Positions 34,748 through 42,470 are shown, counted from the stretch's first letter. The stretch is 42,470 nt of DNA from Kiritimatiellia bacterium (GCA_900767325.1 CAAFYT010000053.1:1-42470), one strand, 5' to 3'. Made by a program: numbers and translations. The notes: generated by a model from the letters alone, not told the origin.

Positions 34748-35696
34748 CATCCTCCAGAAGGCGGTCTCGGCGGCGCGGAACATGGGGCTCGACGATCTCG
34801 TCGGGCTTCTGTCGTGTGAGGACGAGGGCGTCTGGAGGGAGGTCTACGCCGCCGCGCGCGAGGTGAAGGAGAAGGTCGGCAGGGCCGAAACGCTGCCGCG
34901 CGGCCTCATCGAATGTTCCAACGTCTGCGCGAAGGACTGTCTCTACTGCGGCATCAGGAAGTCGAACGGCGAGGTCGCGCGTTACAGGATGTCGGAGGGC
35001 GAGATCCTCGCGTGCTGCGACGAGGCGCGTCGGCGAGGCTACGGGGCGATTGCGCTCCAGGCGGGCGAGGTCGAGTCCGAGGCGAACACGGCGTTCTACG
35101 AGCGCATTCTCGCGAACTGCCGCGACCTCGAGGTCACGCTGTCGCTCGGCGAGCAGACGGAGAGCGCGTATCGGCGCTGGAAGGAGGCCGGGGCGCTGAG
35201 ATACCTTCTGCGCATCGAGACGTCGAACCGCGCGCTCTACGAATCGATCCATCCCGCGAGCTGCTCGTTCGACCGGCGCCTCGGCTGCATCCGCACGCTG
35301 AAGAGACTCGGCTATGTCACGGGAACCGGCGTGATGATCGGCCTTCCCGGGCAGGGCGTCGCCGATCTCGCGCGGGACATCGCGTTCTTCGCGCAGGAGC
35401 GCGTGGACATGGTCGGAATGGGGCCGTTCGTGCCGCAGGCGTCGACGCCGCTTGGCGCGGCGCCCTGCGCCTCGGCGGCGCGTCGGGTGGAGCTTGCGCT
35501 TCGGATGATCGCCCTGACGCGCCTCCAGCTCCACGACGTGAACATCGTCGCGGCGAGCGCGCTCGATGCGCTGGATGCGGCGCGCGGGCGCGCGCGGGCG
35601 ATCGAAGCCGGGGCGAACGTGATCATGCCCGATCTCACGCCCGCAGCGCGGCGAGAGGCCTACGACCTCTATCCGGGAAAGGCGCAGGCGTTCTGA
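34734..35696 (+). CDS. hydE: HydE-like radical-SAM enzyme
   Basis: 320 residues from TTG 34734 (or TTG 34740), overlapping the TerB gene by 14 bp. The radical-SAM cluster motif C-x3-C-x2-C is at CAKDCLYC, with GIRKSN after it as in HydE. Other matches are YRMSEGEILACC, IALQAGE, YLLRIETSNRALYESIHP, TGTGVMIGLPGQ and GMGPFVPQASTPL. HydE helps build the H-cluster of [FeFe] hydrogenase. HydF, HydG and a hydrogenase are not in this window. BioB and PylB are related families, but the residue pattern after the cluster favours HydE. Confidence 0.82.
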   Translation: MRLPDILQKAVSAARNMGLDDLVGLLSCEDEGVWREVYAAAREVKEKVGRAETLPRGLIECSNVCAKDCLYCGIRKSNGEVARYRMSEGEILACCDEARRRGYGAIALQAGEVESEANTAFYERILANCRDLEVTLSLGEQTESAYRRWKEAGALRYLLRIETSNRALYESIHPASCSFDRRLGCIRTLKRLGYVTGTGVMIGLPGQGVADLARDIAFFAQERVDMVGMGPFVPQASTPLGAAPCASAARRVELALRMIALTRLQLHDVNIVAASALDALDAARGRARAIEAGANVIMPDLTPAARREAYDLYPGKAQAF

Positions 35697-37027
35697 TGCG
35701 GGCGTATCTCGACATCCTGCGGCTCGTTTGGCCGCTCGCGCTCGGCATGGTCAACAACGCGCTGATGCAGTTCGTCGATCGCGCCTACCTGGCGCGGGAA
35801 TCGATGTCGTCGCTGGAGGCGGTTCTGCCGGCGGGCATGTTGGCGTGGATCTTCCTCGGGTTCTTCCAGGCGGTGGTGGGGTACTCGGGCGTGTTCGTCG
35901 CCCAGTACCACGGGGCGAAGGACGAAGCGCGCTGCCGGAGCGTCTTTCGCGTGGCGATGCTGATGGCGCTGGTCGCGGGTGTGGCGATGCTGCCGCTCAA
36001 GCCGTTCGGCGACTTCCTCCTCGCGCTGACGGCTTCGGAGACGCTCCTCGGAAAGGAGCGCGCCTACTACGACGTGATGGTGCTGGGGGGCGTCTTCGTC
36101 TACGTCATGATGGCCGCGGCCTCGTACTTCACGGGACGCGGCAAGACGCGCATCGTGTTCTGGACGGGGCTGGTGGGGAACATGATCAACGTGGTGCTCG
36201 ATCCCGTGCTGATCTTCGGCTGGTGGGGGTTGCCGAAGCTCGGCATCAGGGGCGCGGCCTTGGCGACGGTGGCCTCGATCGCGGTGCAGACGGCGCTTCT
36301 GGTCTTTGCCGCGGTCCGCGAGATGCGGCGCAGTCCGCAGCCGCGCGTGTCCTCGCGGGGGCTTGTGGCGGATCTGCTTCGCTACGGCGTTCCGGCGGGA
36401 CTTTTCGAGGTGCTCAACATGGCGGCCTTCACCATCTTCGTTTTCGTGACGGAGGGCGTGGGCCATCTCGAGCTCGCGGTCTCGAACGCCTGCTTCACGG
36501 TGAACTACCTTCTCTTCGCGCCGATGACCGGTTTCGCGCTCGGCGCGCAGACGCTGGTCGGTCAGGCGCGCGGCCGCGGGGACGACGCGGCGGCCTTCAC
36601 GGCCCTGCGGCGCACGCTGATCCTCGGGCTTGCGTTCGTGGCGGTCGCGTGTGCGCTCATGCTGGCGTTCCACCACCAGATCCTCTCGATCTTCTCCTCG
36701 CAGACGGCCGGGGAGGCGGCGGAATTCCACCGTCTCGGCTTCGTGCTCTTGCTGATGATGACGGCGTGGATGCTCTTCGATGCGGCGGACGTGATCGTCT
36801 CGGGGGCGCTCAAGGGCGTGGGGGATACGCGCTTCGTGCTCCTGTGGACGACGGTGAACTCGTTTCTCCTGTGGCTCCCCGTCGTGTTCGTGGTTCGCCA
36901 GGTCCACAACACGATGCCGGCCTTGTGGGCGACGAACATCGGCTACGTGGTGATCGTCGGGGCCGGCTCGATAATCAGGTGGAAGCGCGGAAACTGGCGC
37001 GCACGGAGGATGATCGATCATGGTTGA
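35696..37027 (+). CDS. MATE-family multidrug / sodium-coupled efflux transporter
   Basis: 443 residues; ATG 35696 overlaps the hydE stop (TGATG). Twelve hydrophobic segments in two halves can be traced. The first half starts LVWPLALGMVNNALMQFVDRAYLAR, and NMINVVLDPVLIFGWWGLPKLGIRGAALAT is a hallmark region of MATE proteins. The second half includes LLRYGVPAGLFEVLN and later DAADVIVSGALKGVGDTRF. It exports cationic drugs or metabolites using a sodium or proton gradient. It is probably expressed with hydE and tex. Confidence 0.92.
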   Translation: MRAYLDILRLVWPLALGMVNNALMQFVDRAYLARESMSSLEAVLPAGMLAWIFLGFFQAVVGYSGVFVAQYHGAKDEARCRSVFRVAMLMALVAGVAMLPLKPFGDFLLALTASETLLGKERAYYDVMVLGGVFVYVMMAAASYFTGRGKTRIVFWTGLVGNMINVVLDPVLIFGWWGLPKLGIRGAALATVASIAVQTALLVFAAVREMRRSPQPRVSSRGLVADLLRYGVPAGLFEVLNMAAFTIFVFVTEGVGHLELAVSNACFTVNYLLFAPMTGFALGAQTLVGQARGRGDDAAAFTALRRTLILGLAFVAVACALMLAFHHQILSIFSSQTAGEAAEFHRLGFVLLLMMTAWMLFDAADVIVSGALKGVGDTRFVLLWTTVNSFLLWLPVVFVVRQVHNTMPALWATNIGYVVIVGAGSIIRWKRGNWRARRMIDHG

Positions 37028-39215
37028 CGGAAAGGTTCTCTCGCGCATTGCGGCGGATGCGGGCATCGGACCCGCCGCGGCACAGGCGGTGGTGCGGCTC
37101 TTGGAGGAGGGGAGCACCATCCCCTTCATCGCGCGGTATCGGAAGGAGGCGCACGGCAACCTCGACGAGGTGAAGATCGGCAAGGTGAAGGAGCGCCTGG
37201 GCTACTACACGGAGCTTCTGGAGCGCAAGGAGGCGATCCTGAAGAGCATCGACGAACAGGGGAAGCTGACGGAGGATCTTCGCGAAAAGATCGCCGCGTG
37301 CTGGCAGAAGAGCGCCTTGGAGGACCTCTACCAGCCCTACCGGCCGAAGCGCCGCACGCGCGCGCAGGTCGCGCGGGAGAAGGGCTTCGAGCCGCTTGCG
37401 GACAAGATCTGGAACGGCGAGCCGTACGAGGGAACGGAGGAGGAGCTGCAGTTCGCGCGCGACATCCTCGCCGAGCGCATCGCCGATATCGCGGACATCC
37501 GCGGGCTTGTCCGCACGGCCTTCGCGACGCGTTCGCGCGTGAGGAGCGAGGTCGTCTCGCCGAAGCCGACGGAGCCGACCAAGTTCGAGCAGTACTACGA
37601 CTTCGAAGAGCCGATCGGCACCATCCCGAGCCACCGCTACCTGGCGATTCGCCGGGGACAGGCCGAGAAGGTGCTCTGGGTGCACCTCGAGCTGGATCGG
37701 GAACCGGTGCTCGCGCGGATGATGGAGATTCTCGGCCGGCGCGACGAGCAGGTCGAGAAGGCGGCGGAGGACGCTTACCGGCGCCTCCTGGCGCCGAGCT
37801 GCGAGATCGACGCCACGCTCGAGAAGAAGATGTCCGCCGACAAGGCCGCGGTCGAGGTGTTCGCGGAGAATCTGCGCAACCTTCTCCTCGCGTCGCCGCT
37901 CGGCCCGAAATCCGTTCTGGCGATCGACCCGGGCATCCGCACGGGATGCAAGGTCGCGATGATGGATGCGACGGGGAAGTATCTGGGCAAGACGGTGATC
38001 TTTCCGATGCAGAAACCGCAGGAGGCGGAGAAGGCGATCGCGCTCATCGTGCACAAGTACAAGGCCGAGGCGATCGCGATCGGAAACGGCACGGCGGGAC
38101 GCGAGACGGAGAGCTTCGTGCGGCAGACCCTTGCGAAGCTCCATCGGCAGCATCCGGAGATCGCGCTGCCGATCGTGGTGTCGGTGAGCGAGGCGGGGGC
38201 CTCGGTGTATTCGGCCTCCGAGATCGCGCGACAGGAGTTCCCCGACCTCGACCTCACGGTGCGTGGGGCGATCTCGATCGGGCGGCGATTGCAGGATCCG
38301 CTTGCGGAGCTGGTGAAGATCGACCCGAAGGCGATCGGCGTCGGACAATACCAGCACGACGTGCACCAGCCGCTTCTCGGCGCGAAGCTGGACGAGGTCG
38401 TGGTGTCGTGCGTGAACGGGGTGGGCGTCGAGCTCAACACGGCGTCCGCGCCGCTTCTGGAGCGCGTTTCGGGGCTTTCGCCGGCGCTTGCGAAGGCGAT
38501 CGTGGCCTGGCGCGACGCGCACGGCTCCTTCGCGAGCCGCGAGGATCTCAAGGCGGTGAAGGGCATGGGGCCGAAGGCCTTCGAGCAGTGCGCGGGCTTT
38601 CTCAGGATCCGCGGCGCGAAGAATCCGCTCGACGCCTCGGCGGTGCATCCCGAACGGTATGCGCTCGTGGAGAGGATGGCGGCGGATCTCGGCTTGGGCG
38701 TCGGGGAGCTCGTCGGGAAGGCGCAGGCGGTGAAGAGGATCGACATCCGCCGCTATGTCTCGGACGAGGTCGGCGAGCCGACGCTGCGGGACATCGTCTC
38801 GGAGCTGATCAAGCCGGGGCGCGATCCGCGAAAGACCTTCGAGCCGCCGAAATTCCGGGAGGACGTGACGAAGATCGAGGACGTGAAGGAGGGGATGAAG
38901 CTGGAGGGCGTGGTGACGAACGTGACGGCGTTCGGGGCGTTCGTCGACATCGGCGTCCATCAAGACGGGCTCATCCACATCTCGGAGCTGTCCGACAACT
39001 ACGTGGGCGATCCGGCGAGCGTGGTGAAGGCGGGCGATCGGCTCGACGTGACCGTGATCGGCGTCGATCGGGCGCGCGGGCGGATCTCGCTCTCGGCGAA
39101 GTCGCGTCCGACGATCGGCGGGGGCGCCGGTGCGGCGCATCGTTCCGAGGCGCGTGCGACATCCTCCGTTTCTTCGCGCGGGGGCTTCAGCTGCAATCCG
39201 TTCGCCAATCTGTAG
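37020..39215 (+). CDS. tex: Tex family RNA-binding protein
   Basis: 731 residues, starting 8 bp inside the MATE gene. The N-terminal HTH/Tex_N region has EEGSTIPFIARYRKEAHGNLDE. A YqgF-like domain starts at about 300 (VLAIDPGIRTGCKVAMMDATGKYLG). Then SVSEAGASVYSASEIARQEFPDLD, HhH elements (LNTASAPLLERVSGLSPALAKAIVAW, FASREDLKAVKGMGPKAFEQCAGF), and the S1 domain at about 623-695 (GVVTNVTAFGAFVDIGVHQDGLIHISELSD). Domain order and length match Tex, a transcription-associated factor that binds RNA and is broadly conserved. The last 35 residues are low-complexity (G/S/A-rich). Confidence 0.97.
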   Translation: MVDGKVLSRIAADAGIGPAAAQAVVRLLEEGSTIPFIARYRKEAHGNLDEVKIGKVKERLGYYTELLERKEAILKSIDEQGKLTEDLREKIAACWQKSALEDLYQPYRPKRRTRAQVAREKGFEPLADKIWNGEPYEGTEEELQFARDILAERIADIADIRGLVRTAFATRSRVRSEVVSPKPTEPTKFEQYYDFEEPIGTIPSHRYLAIRRGQAEKVLWVHLELDREPVLARMMEILGRRDEQVEKAAEDAYRRLLAPSCEIDATLEKKMSADKAAVEVFAENLRNLLLASPLGPKSVLAIDPGIRTGCKVAMMDATGKYLGKTVIFPMQKPQEAEKAIALIVHKYKAEAIAIGNGTAGRETESFVRQTLAKLHRQHPEIALPIVVSVSEAGASVYSASEIARQEFPDLDLTVRGAISIGRRLQDPLAELVKIDPKAIGVGQYQHDVHQPLLGAKLDEVVVSCVNGVGVELNTASAPLLERVSGLSPALAKAIVAWRDAHGSFASREDLKAVKGMGPKAFEQCAGFLRIRGAKNPLDASAVHPERYALVERMAADLGLGVGELVGKAQAVKRIDIRRYVSDEVGEPTLRDIVSELIKPGRDPRKTFEPPKFREDVTKIEDVKEGMKLEGVVTNVTAFGAFVDIGVHQDGLIHISELSDNYVGDPASVVKAGDRLDVTVIGVDRARGRISLSAKSRPTIGGGAGAAHRSEARATSSVSSRGGFSCNPFANL

Positions 39216-39226
39216 GGGGGAAGAGG

Positions 39227-39919
39227 ATGCCGTGCGAGGTTATGGGGATCGTCAATGTCACGCCCGATTCGTTTTCGGACGGCGGAAGGTTCTTTTCGCC
39301 GGTCGAGGCGGTGCGGCGCGCGCGGAACATGCTGGCGGAGGGCGCGGCGATCATCGACATCGGCGGGGAATCGACGCGCCCGGGAGCGACGCCGATCGGC
39401 TGGCGTGAGGAATGGGCGCGCATCGAGCAGGTCGTCGGGGAATTGGCGGGAACGTGTCGACTCAGCGTGGATACATACCACCCCGAAACGGCGGAGAAGG
39501 CGCTTCGGGCCGGCGCGCAGCTGATCAACTGCGTGCGGGAGGAGTCCGTTCGGGAGATGCGCGCTCTCGTCGCGTCCTTCGCGGGTGCGGAGCTGATCGC
39601 GCCGGCGAGGGCGATTGGAGAGGGAGAGGATCTTTCGCGGATCTATCTCGACCCGATGATCGGCTTCGGCACGACGCGCGAGGAGGATCTGGCGCTCGTG
39701 AGGGGGCTCGGCGAGCTTTGTCGGAGGGGACGGGTTGCAGTCGGGGTGAGCCGCAAGCGGATCGTGAAGAAGCTGACGGGCGAGAAGCTGACGGGCAAGA
39801 ATCTCGGCGGAGGTCTGGCTCTTGCGCTCTGGTGCGCCGAGGCGGGTGCGAGCATCGTCCGGGTGCACGACGTGCGCGAGACGGTGCAGGCGATACGGAC
39901 GTGGAATTCGTTGCGATAG
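39227..39919 (+). CDS. folP: Shortened dihydropteroate synthase
   Basis: 230 residues from ATG 39227, with GGGGGGAAGAGG upstream. Joins p-aminobenzoate to the pterin pyrophosphate in folate synthesis. Pterin-site motifs are kept: VNVTPDSFSDGG, GGESTRPGA, SVDTYHPE, LDPMIGFGT, GVSRKRIVKKLTG, VRVHDV. The usual IND motif is INC, and the segment that should contain the MHM strand and its helix is shortened, which explains a length about 40-50 residues below most DHPS enzymes. It could still be active. It overlaps the exonuclease gene by 19 bp. Confidence 0.88.
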   Translation: MPCEVMGIVNVTPDSFSDGGRFFSPVEAVRRARNMLAEGAAIIDIGGESTRPGATPIGWREEWARIEQVVGELAGTCRLSVDTYHPETAEKALRAGAQLINCVREESVREMRALVASFAGAELIAPARAIGEGEDLSRIYLDPMIGFGTTREEDLALVRGLGELCRRGRVAVGVSRKRIVKKLTGEKLTGKNLGGGLALALWCAEAGASIVRVHDVRETVQAIRTWNSLR

Positions 39920-40347
39920 ACTTCGAGACGACGCCTTGCGCGCAGGGAGAGGCGAGCGAGCCCTGGCAACTGGGGCTCGCCCATGTGCGCGACTGCGAGA
40001 TCGTGGAGACGGCGGAGTTTTTCTTCGGCACGGCGCAGACGCCCGATTTCGAGCCGATTCTGGCGCAATGGGAGCGTTGGGCGCCGCAGCTGATCGGAAA
40101 GCGGCTCGTGGCGCACAACTTGGCGACGGAGCGGACGATCCTGAGGCGAATCGCGCCGCTGACCAAGTGGGGACCGTGGACGGACACTTTGCAGCTGGCG
40201 AAGGCGAAGTATCCGCGATTGCCGAGTTATGCGCTGGGCGATTTGTGTGCGATGTTCGGGCTTGTTCCGCAGATCGACGGGCGAACCTGGCACGACGGGC
40301 TTTACGACGCCGTTGCCTGCGCCCGTCTCGCGCTCTTCCTCGCCTGA
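39901..40347 (+). CDS. Short DnaQ-like exonuclease
   Basis: 148 residues from GTG 39901. Exo I VAIDFETT (catalytic D and E), Exo II AHNLATERTIL where the usual HN-x3-D reads HN-x3-E, and Exo III HDGLYDAV (H-x4-D). It is a single-domain DEDDh fold with nothing attached. Size fits an oligoribonuclease-like or repair nuclease, but substrate is unknown. The acid swap (D to E) at motif II is unusual. A ribosome site is weak, and translation likely depends on folP. Confidence 0.8.
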   Translation: MEFVAIDFETTPCAQGEASEPWQLGLAHVRDCEIVETAEFFFGTAQTPDFEPILAQWERWAPQLIGKRLVAHNLATERTILRRIAPLTKWGPWTDTLQLAKAKYPRLPSYALGDLCAMFGLVPQIDGRTWHDGLYDAVACARLALFLA

Positions 40348-40407
40348 TCTCCGGCGAGAACGATTATCGAGTTAGCCGTAAAGTTTTGAGTTTCGTTGTA
40401 ATTCCAA

Positions 40408-40437
40408 CTGACGGGGGCGGGGTGGATATTCTATACT
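40408..40437 (+). promoter_or_regulatory. Promoter of the rubredoxin operon
   Basis: CTGACG (40408-40413), 18-bp spacer, TATACT (40432-40437). The -35 matches consensus at four of six bases. Expected start about 40444, leaving a 58-nt leader before ATG 40502; the leader contains AAGGAGAG just before the gene. The 154 bp between the exonuclease and rubredoxin hold nothing else convincing. Confidence 0.55.
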
Positions 40438-40501
40438 TCGCACTTCACCGCGGGGAATGGGTCTTTGCGGCGAAAGCAAACGAACAAATGAAGGAGAGAA
40501 T

Positions 40502-40651
40502 ATGAACGACAAGAAATACATGTGCAAGATCTGCGGCTGGATCTACGATCCGGCGGAGAACGACGGCATTGCCTTCGAGGATCTTCCCGACGACTGGCGT
40601 TGTCCGGTCTGTGGCGTCGGCAAGGAAGATTTCGAAGAGGCCTACAATTAG
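40502..40651 (+). CDS. Rubredoxin, short-loop form
   Basis: 49 residues; AAGGAGAG lies about 6 bp before ATG 40502. The four iron-binding cysteines are in CKICG (8, 11) and CPVCG (34, 37). The core YDPAEN...FEDLPDDWRCPVCG is standard. Between YDPAEN and FEDLPDD only DGIA remains, so the usual loop of about seven more residues is deleted, as in a few sulfate-reducer rubredoxins. It acts as a one-electron carrier for oxygen or superoxide detoxification and other reductases. No rubrerythrin or desulfoferrodoxin gene is alongside. Confidence 0.95.
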   Translation: MNDKKYMCKICGWIYDPAENDGIAFEDLPDDWRCPVCGVGKEDFEEAYN

Positions 40652-40665
40652 GAGGGGAGGACGAA

Positions 40666-40821
40666 ATGAAGAGGCGTTTCGATCTTTCGCGCCTTTTTGG
40701 CCTGATCGGGTGTGCACTGGCGATGGTTTTCGCGGGTTGCAGTACCGATGGGTCGGGTCGCACTCGCAGGGACATGCCGAACTACGCTTCGCGTATCGGC
40801 GGTGCGTATAGGGCGCAATAG
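40666..40821 (+). CDS. Tiny lipoprotein of unknown function
   Basis: 51 residues. GGAGGGGAGG precedes ATG 40666. The N-terminal signal (LFGLIGCALAMVFAGCS) ends in a good lipobox with the cysteine near residue 25. The mature 27-residue peptide (STDGSGRTRRDMPNYASRIGGAYRAQ) is charged and tyrosine-containing, with no known motif. It lies 14 bp after rubredoxin and before a strong terminator, so the two form one operon. The strong ribosome site and correct length support a real gene. Confidence 0.75.
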   Translation: MKRRFDLSRLFGLIGCALAMVFAGCSTDGSGRTRRDMPNYASRIGGAYRAQ

Positions 40822-40849
40822 TCGTCGCACATCCAGACCGGATGCGACA

Positions 40850-40877
40850 GCGGCCTCGGCGAACTTGTCGAGGCCGC
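40850..40877 (+). terminator. Intrinsic terminator of rubredoxin operon
   Basis: GCGGCCTCG (40850-40858) pairs perfectly with CGAGGCCGC (40869-40877) around a 10-nt loop, followed by ATTTTCTTTGCTTTT. A smaller hairpin (GTCGCA... TGCGAC, about 40825-40848) stands just before it. This is the most convincing terminator in the window. Confidence 0.85.
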
Positions 40878-40920
40878 ATTTTCTTTGCTTTTCCTCTGAT
40901 AGTGGGTGCGGCGGCAAACA

Positions 40921-40950
40921 TTGACAGGGCGACATTGATTGTGATACACT
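40921..40950 (+). promoter_or_regulatory. Promoter of the secreted protease gene
   Basis: TTGACA (40921-40926), 18-bp spacer, TACACT (40945-40950). Expected start about 40957 gives a leader of about 59 nt before ATG 41016. AGAAAGG lies upstream of the start codon at about 41000-41006. Confidence 0.65.
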
Positions 40951-41015
40951 CTCTCAATAGAGGAAATCGGCGGTTTGGCCTGATTGGACTCGGGCTTGGC
41001 AGAAAGGCAAGAACA

Positions 41016-42470
41016 ATGAAAAAGTCATCGATCATCTTTGCGGCGTTTCTGGTCATGATGGCGAGCGTTGTGCGCGCAGCAGTTCAATACGAGGTTGCTA
41101 CCGCACTCGAGTTGACGAAGGCCTTTGCCGCGGCCAATGCGAGCACGACCGATGTTGAGATTCGGCTTTCGGGAACGATCACGCCGACGAATCCTACCAT
41201 TCAAATCAGCAATTTAAATGCGATTACGATCTATCTCACGGGGCCTGCACAGGTCAATGGGGCGCTTGCGGTTTCCAGCTTGTCTAAAGCATCGGTTGTC
41301 ATTTCCAAGGTGGACTTTACTTCGATTTATGGCAATGTGACGATCCTTAAGGAGGAAGATGCAACGGCGTTCCCAAAGGAAACGGTTGCGATTTCCTCTT
41401 CTCAGCGCCAGGTCTATTTCGGCTTTCCGGCGCTCAAGGGCGTGACGGCGGTTGAGGTCAAGAAGTCGGCGGATGAAGTGAGTTGGGATTCGATTAGCGA
41501 GGGTAAGCTCGAAAGGCGCAACGAGTCCTCGCCCGAGCCGACGCAAATCGGGTGGCAGTCGATCCGTTATCTTGATGCGACGCCAAACGAAACGGCGTAC
41601 TACAAGCTCGTTGCGACGACCGCGACCGGCACATTCGAGTCGGACGTATTTGAAATCACGACCGCTCCCAAAGGTACGCTTCATTCGCGGCCGAATGCAA
41701 AAGCGACGATTTATCTCGATTTTGACGGATATGTGGATGACTATAAGGGAAATGCAGCTGCGGCTAAATTAAATTATATCGAGACGCCTAAGTACACGAA
41801 TCGCGAGGCCATTCCCGACATCTGGCGCTCGGTTGCCGAGGACTTTGCGATTTTTGATGTGGATGTGACGACCGAAGAGCCGGCTCTGGATAAGCTCGTG
41901 AAGCGTAGCGCCGATGACGACGAATACGGTAAGCGCGTTGTTTTCGATCGGCGGACTGGTCTTTATAAGTGGTACACTGGCGCGGGCGGCGTTTCGGGCT
42001 TGGGCGCATTCGGCTTTAGGGCGGATCGTCCGGCCTTTATCTTTGGCGAAGAGACGGATAACGTCGCCTGTCAGGCGACCCACGAAGTTTCGCACACGCT
42101 GGGCTTGGTGCATGATGGCGGCGACATCATCATTCCGGCTGGAAGCGAAGAGTATGTCAACGGGGAGTGGGTCAAGGTCGAAGAGGAATACACGATCAAC
42201 AGCGAATACTATACGGGGCAGAAGGTCTCGCTCAATTGCTTCTGGTATCCGGTAATGGGCGGGGTGCCGACGAGCGATGGCGCGGACTATATCAATCAGT
42301 TCTCGAACGGAAATTATGTTTCGGCAACGACCTTCGAGGACGATTTTGCGGTAATAACCGGTAATGCGGTTGGCGTGCGCGAAGAGAATGTCGTCATATT
42401 CCCGAAGTCGCTCTATCCCGACGAAAAGGAAGACGGGTTTTGGAAGCTAAATCTATTGCCGGATGATGTC
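41016..42470 (+). CDS. Secreted metzincin-type metallopeptidase, 3' end outside the window
   Basis: 485 codons are visible with no stop, so the gene runs off the edge. Signal peptide MKKSSIIFAAFLVMMASVVRA, then AVQYEVATALELTKAF and a beta-rich stretch. Residues about 145-225 look like an Ig or fibronectin-type module. The protease starts near 230 (ATIYLDFDGYVDDY, then AEDFAIFDVDVTTEEP, as in a family of metallopeptidases that carry YLDFDG and DVDVTT). The zinc motif H-E-x2-H-x2-G-x2-H-D is at 356-367 (HEVSHTLGLVHD). Lower GC and AT-rich codons resemble the giant surface gene. Likely an extracellular or surface protease. Confidence 0.85.
   Translation, partial: MKKSSIIFAAFLVMMASVVRAAVQYEVATALELTKAFAAANASTTDVEIRLSGTITPTNPTIQISNLNAITIYLTGPAQVNGALAVSSLSKASVVISKVDFTSIYGNVTILKEEDATAFPKETVAISSSQRQVYFGFPALKGVTAVEVKKSADEVSWDSISEGKLERRNESSPEPTQIGWQSIRYLDATPNETAYYKLVATTATGTFESDVFEITTAPKGTLHSRPNAKATIYLDFDGYVDDYKGNAAAAKLNYIETPKYTNREAIPDIWRSVAEDFAIFDVDVTTEEPALDKLVKRSADDDEYGKRVVFDRRTGLYKWYTGAGGVSGLGAFGFRADRPAFIFGEETDNVACQATHEVSHTLGLVHDGGDIIIPAGSEEYVNGEWVKVEEEYTINSEYYTGQKVSLNCFWYPVMGGVPTSDGADYINQFSNGNYVSATTFEDDFAVITGNAVGVREENVVIFPKSLYPDEKEDGFWKLNLLPDDV

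Noticed and set aside
34734..35696. Biotin synthase or PylB
   Set aside because: The C-x3-C-x2-C motif is shared, but GIRKSN, IALQAGE and the IETSNRALYESIHP stretch fit HydE better.
35728..37173. 481-residue plus-strand open frame
   Set aside because: Alternate frame of the MATE gene; glycine/arginine-rich translation with no membrane segments.
36975..39140. 721-residue minus-strand open frame
   Set aside because: Shadow of tex, which has full domain support on the other strand.
40339..40358. Terminator after the short exonuclease (CTCGCC / GGCGAG hairpin)
   Set aside because: The stem spans the stop codon but is not followed by a T run, so evidence is too weak.

Overview
The window looks like about 42 kb of chromosome from an uncultured anaerobe of the PVC group, most likely Kiritimatiellota (Verrucomicrobiota). 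The taxonomic call is inference. It rests on a PEP-CTERM protein, large beta-helix surface proteins accompanied by small secreted proteins of a type I associate with that phylum, high GC in most genes (visibly lower in the two surface-protein genes at the ends), and anaerobe markers: a rubredoxin and a HydE-like radical-SAM enzyme. No phage, insertion sequence, CRISPR array or rRNA was seen. Every protein gene I accept is on the + strand. The only minus-strand gene is a tRNA-Ala.

Layout. (1) 1-614: a gene-free block of alternating direct repeats, ending in a promoter. (2) 615-6542: a secreted cassette of a giant repeat protein, two uncharacterised exported proteins and a PEP-CTERM protein, followed by an overlapping membrane/TPR protein (6539-8497). 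(3) 8535-16470: an exopolysaccharide locus with its own promoter: Wza-type lipoprotein, unknown periplasmic protein, outer-membrane barrel, Wzy/WaaL-like polymerase, Wzc-like tyrosine kinase with tyrosine-rich tails at both ends, and dTDP-glucose dehydratase. (4) 16467-22912: tightly overlapping housekeeping genes: stand-alone GMP synthetase ATPase part, argC, ruvB, pgi, Mrp/ApbC, and a lipoprotein resembling an inactivated metallophosphoesterase. (5) 22935-32878: PilB/GspE ATPase, OppC-like permease, exonuclease, histidine kinase, TolC / membrane-fusion / LolD-type ATPase export genes, and a 5TM-SpoIIE phosphatase. (6) 32889-40347: tRNA-Ala(GGC) on the minus strand, then glycosyltransferase, TerB-like protein, HydE-like enzyme, MATE pump, Tex, a short FolP and a short exonuclease. 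(7) 40408-40877: rubredoxin and tiny-lipoprotein operon with a clear terminator. (8) 40921-42470: start of a secreted metzincin-type protease cut by the window edge.

Expression logic. Eight promoter candidates are visible. Seven combine a sigma70-like -35 and -10 with an 18-bp spacer, and several carry the extended -10 TATGGTATAAT. Two or three of them place the transcription start at or within a few bases of the ATG, predicting leaderless or nearly leaderless mRNAs for the wza, pilB and tolC operons. Many junctions are ATGA, GTGA or TGATG overlaps, so translational coupling is pervasive.

The cell-envelope theme runs throughout: surface proteins, a PEP-CTERM sorting substrate, capsule synthesis, a pilus/secretion ATPase, a tripartite exporter and an extracellular protease. 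Several expected partners are absent from the window: exosortase, priming glycosyltransferase, MacB-type permease, HydF/HydG and a response regulator.
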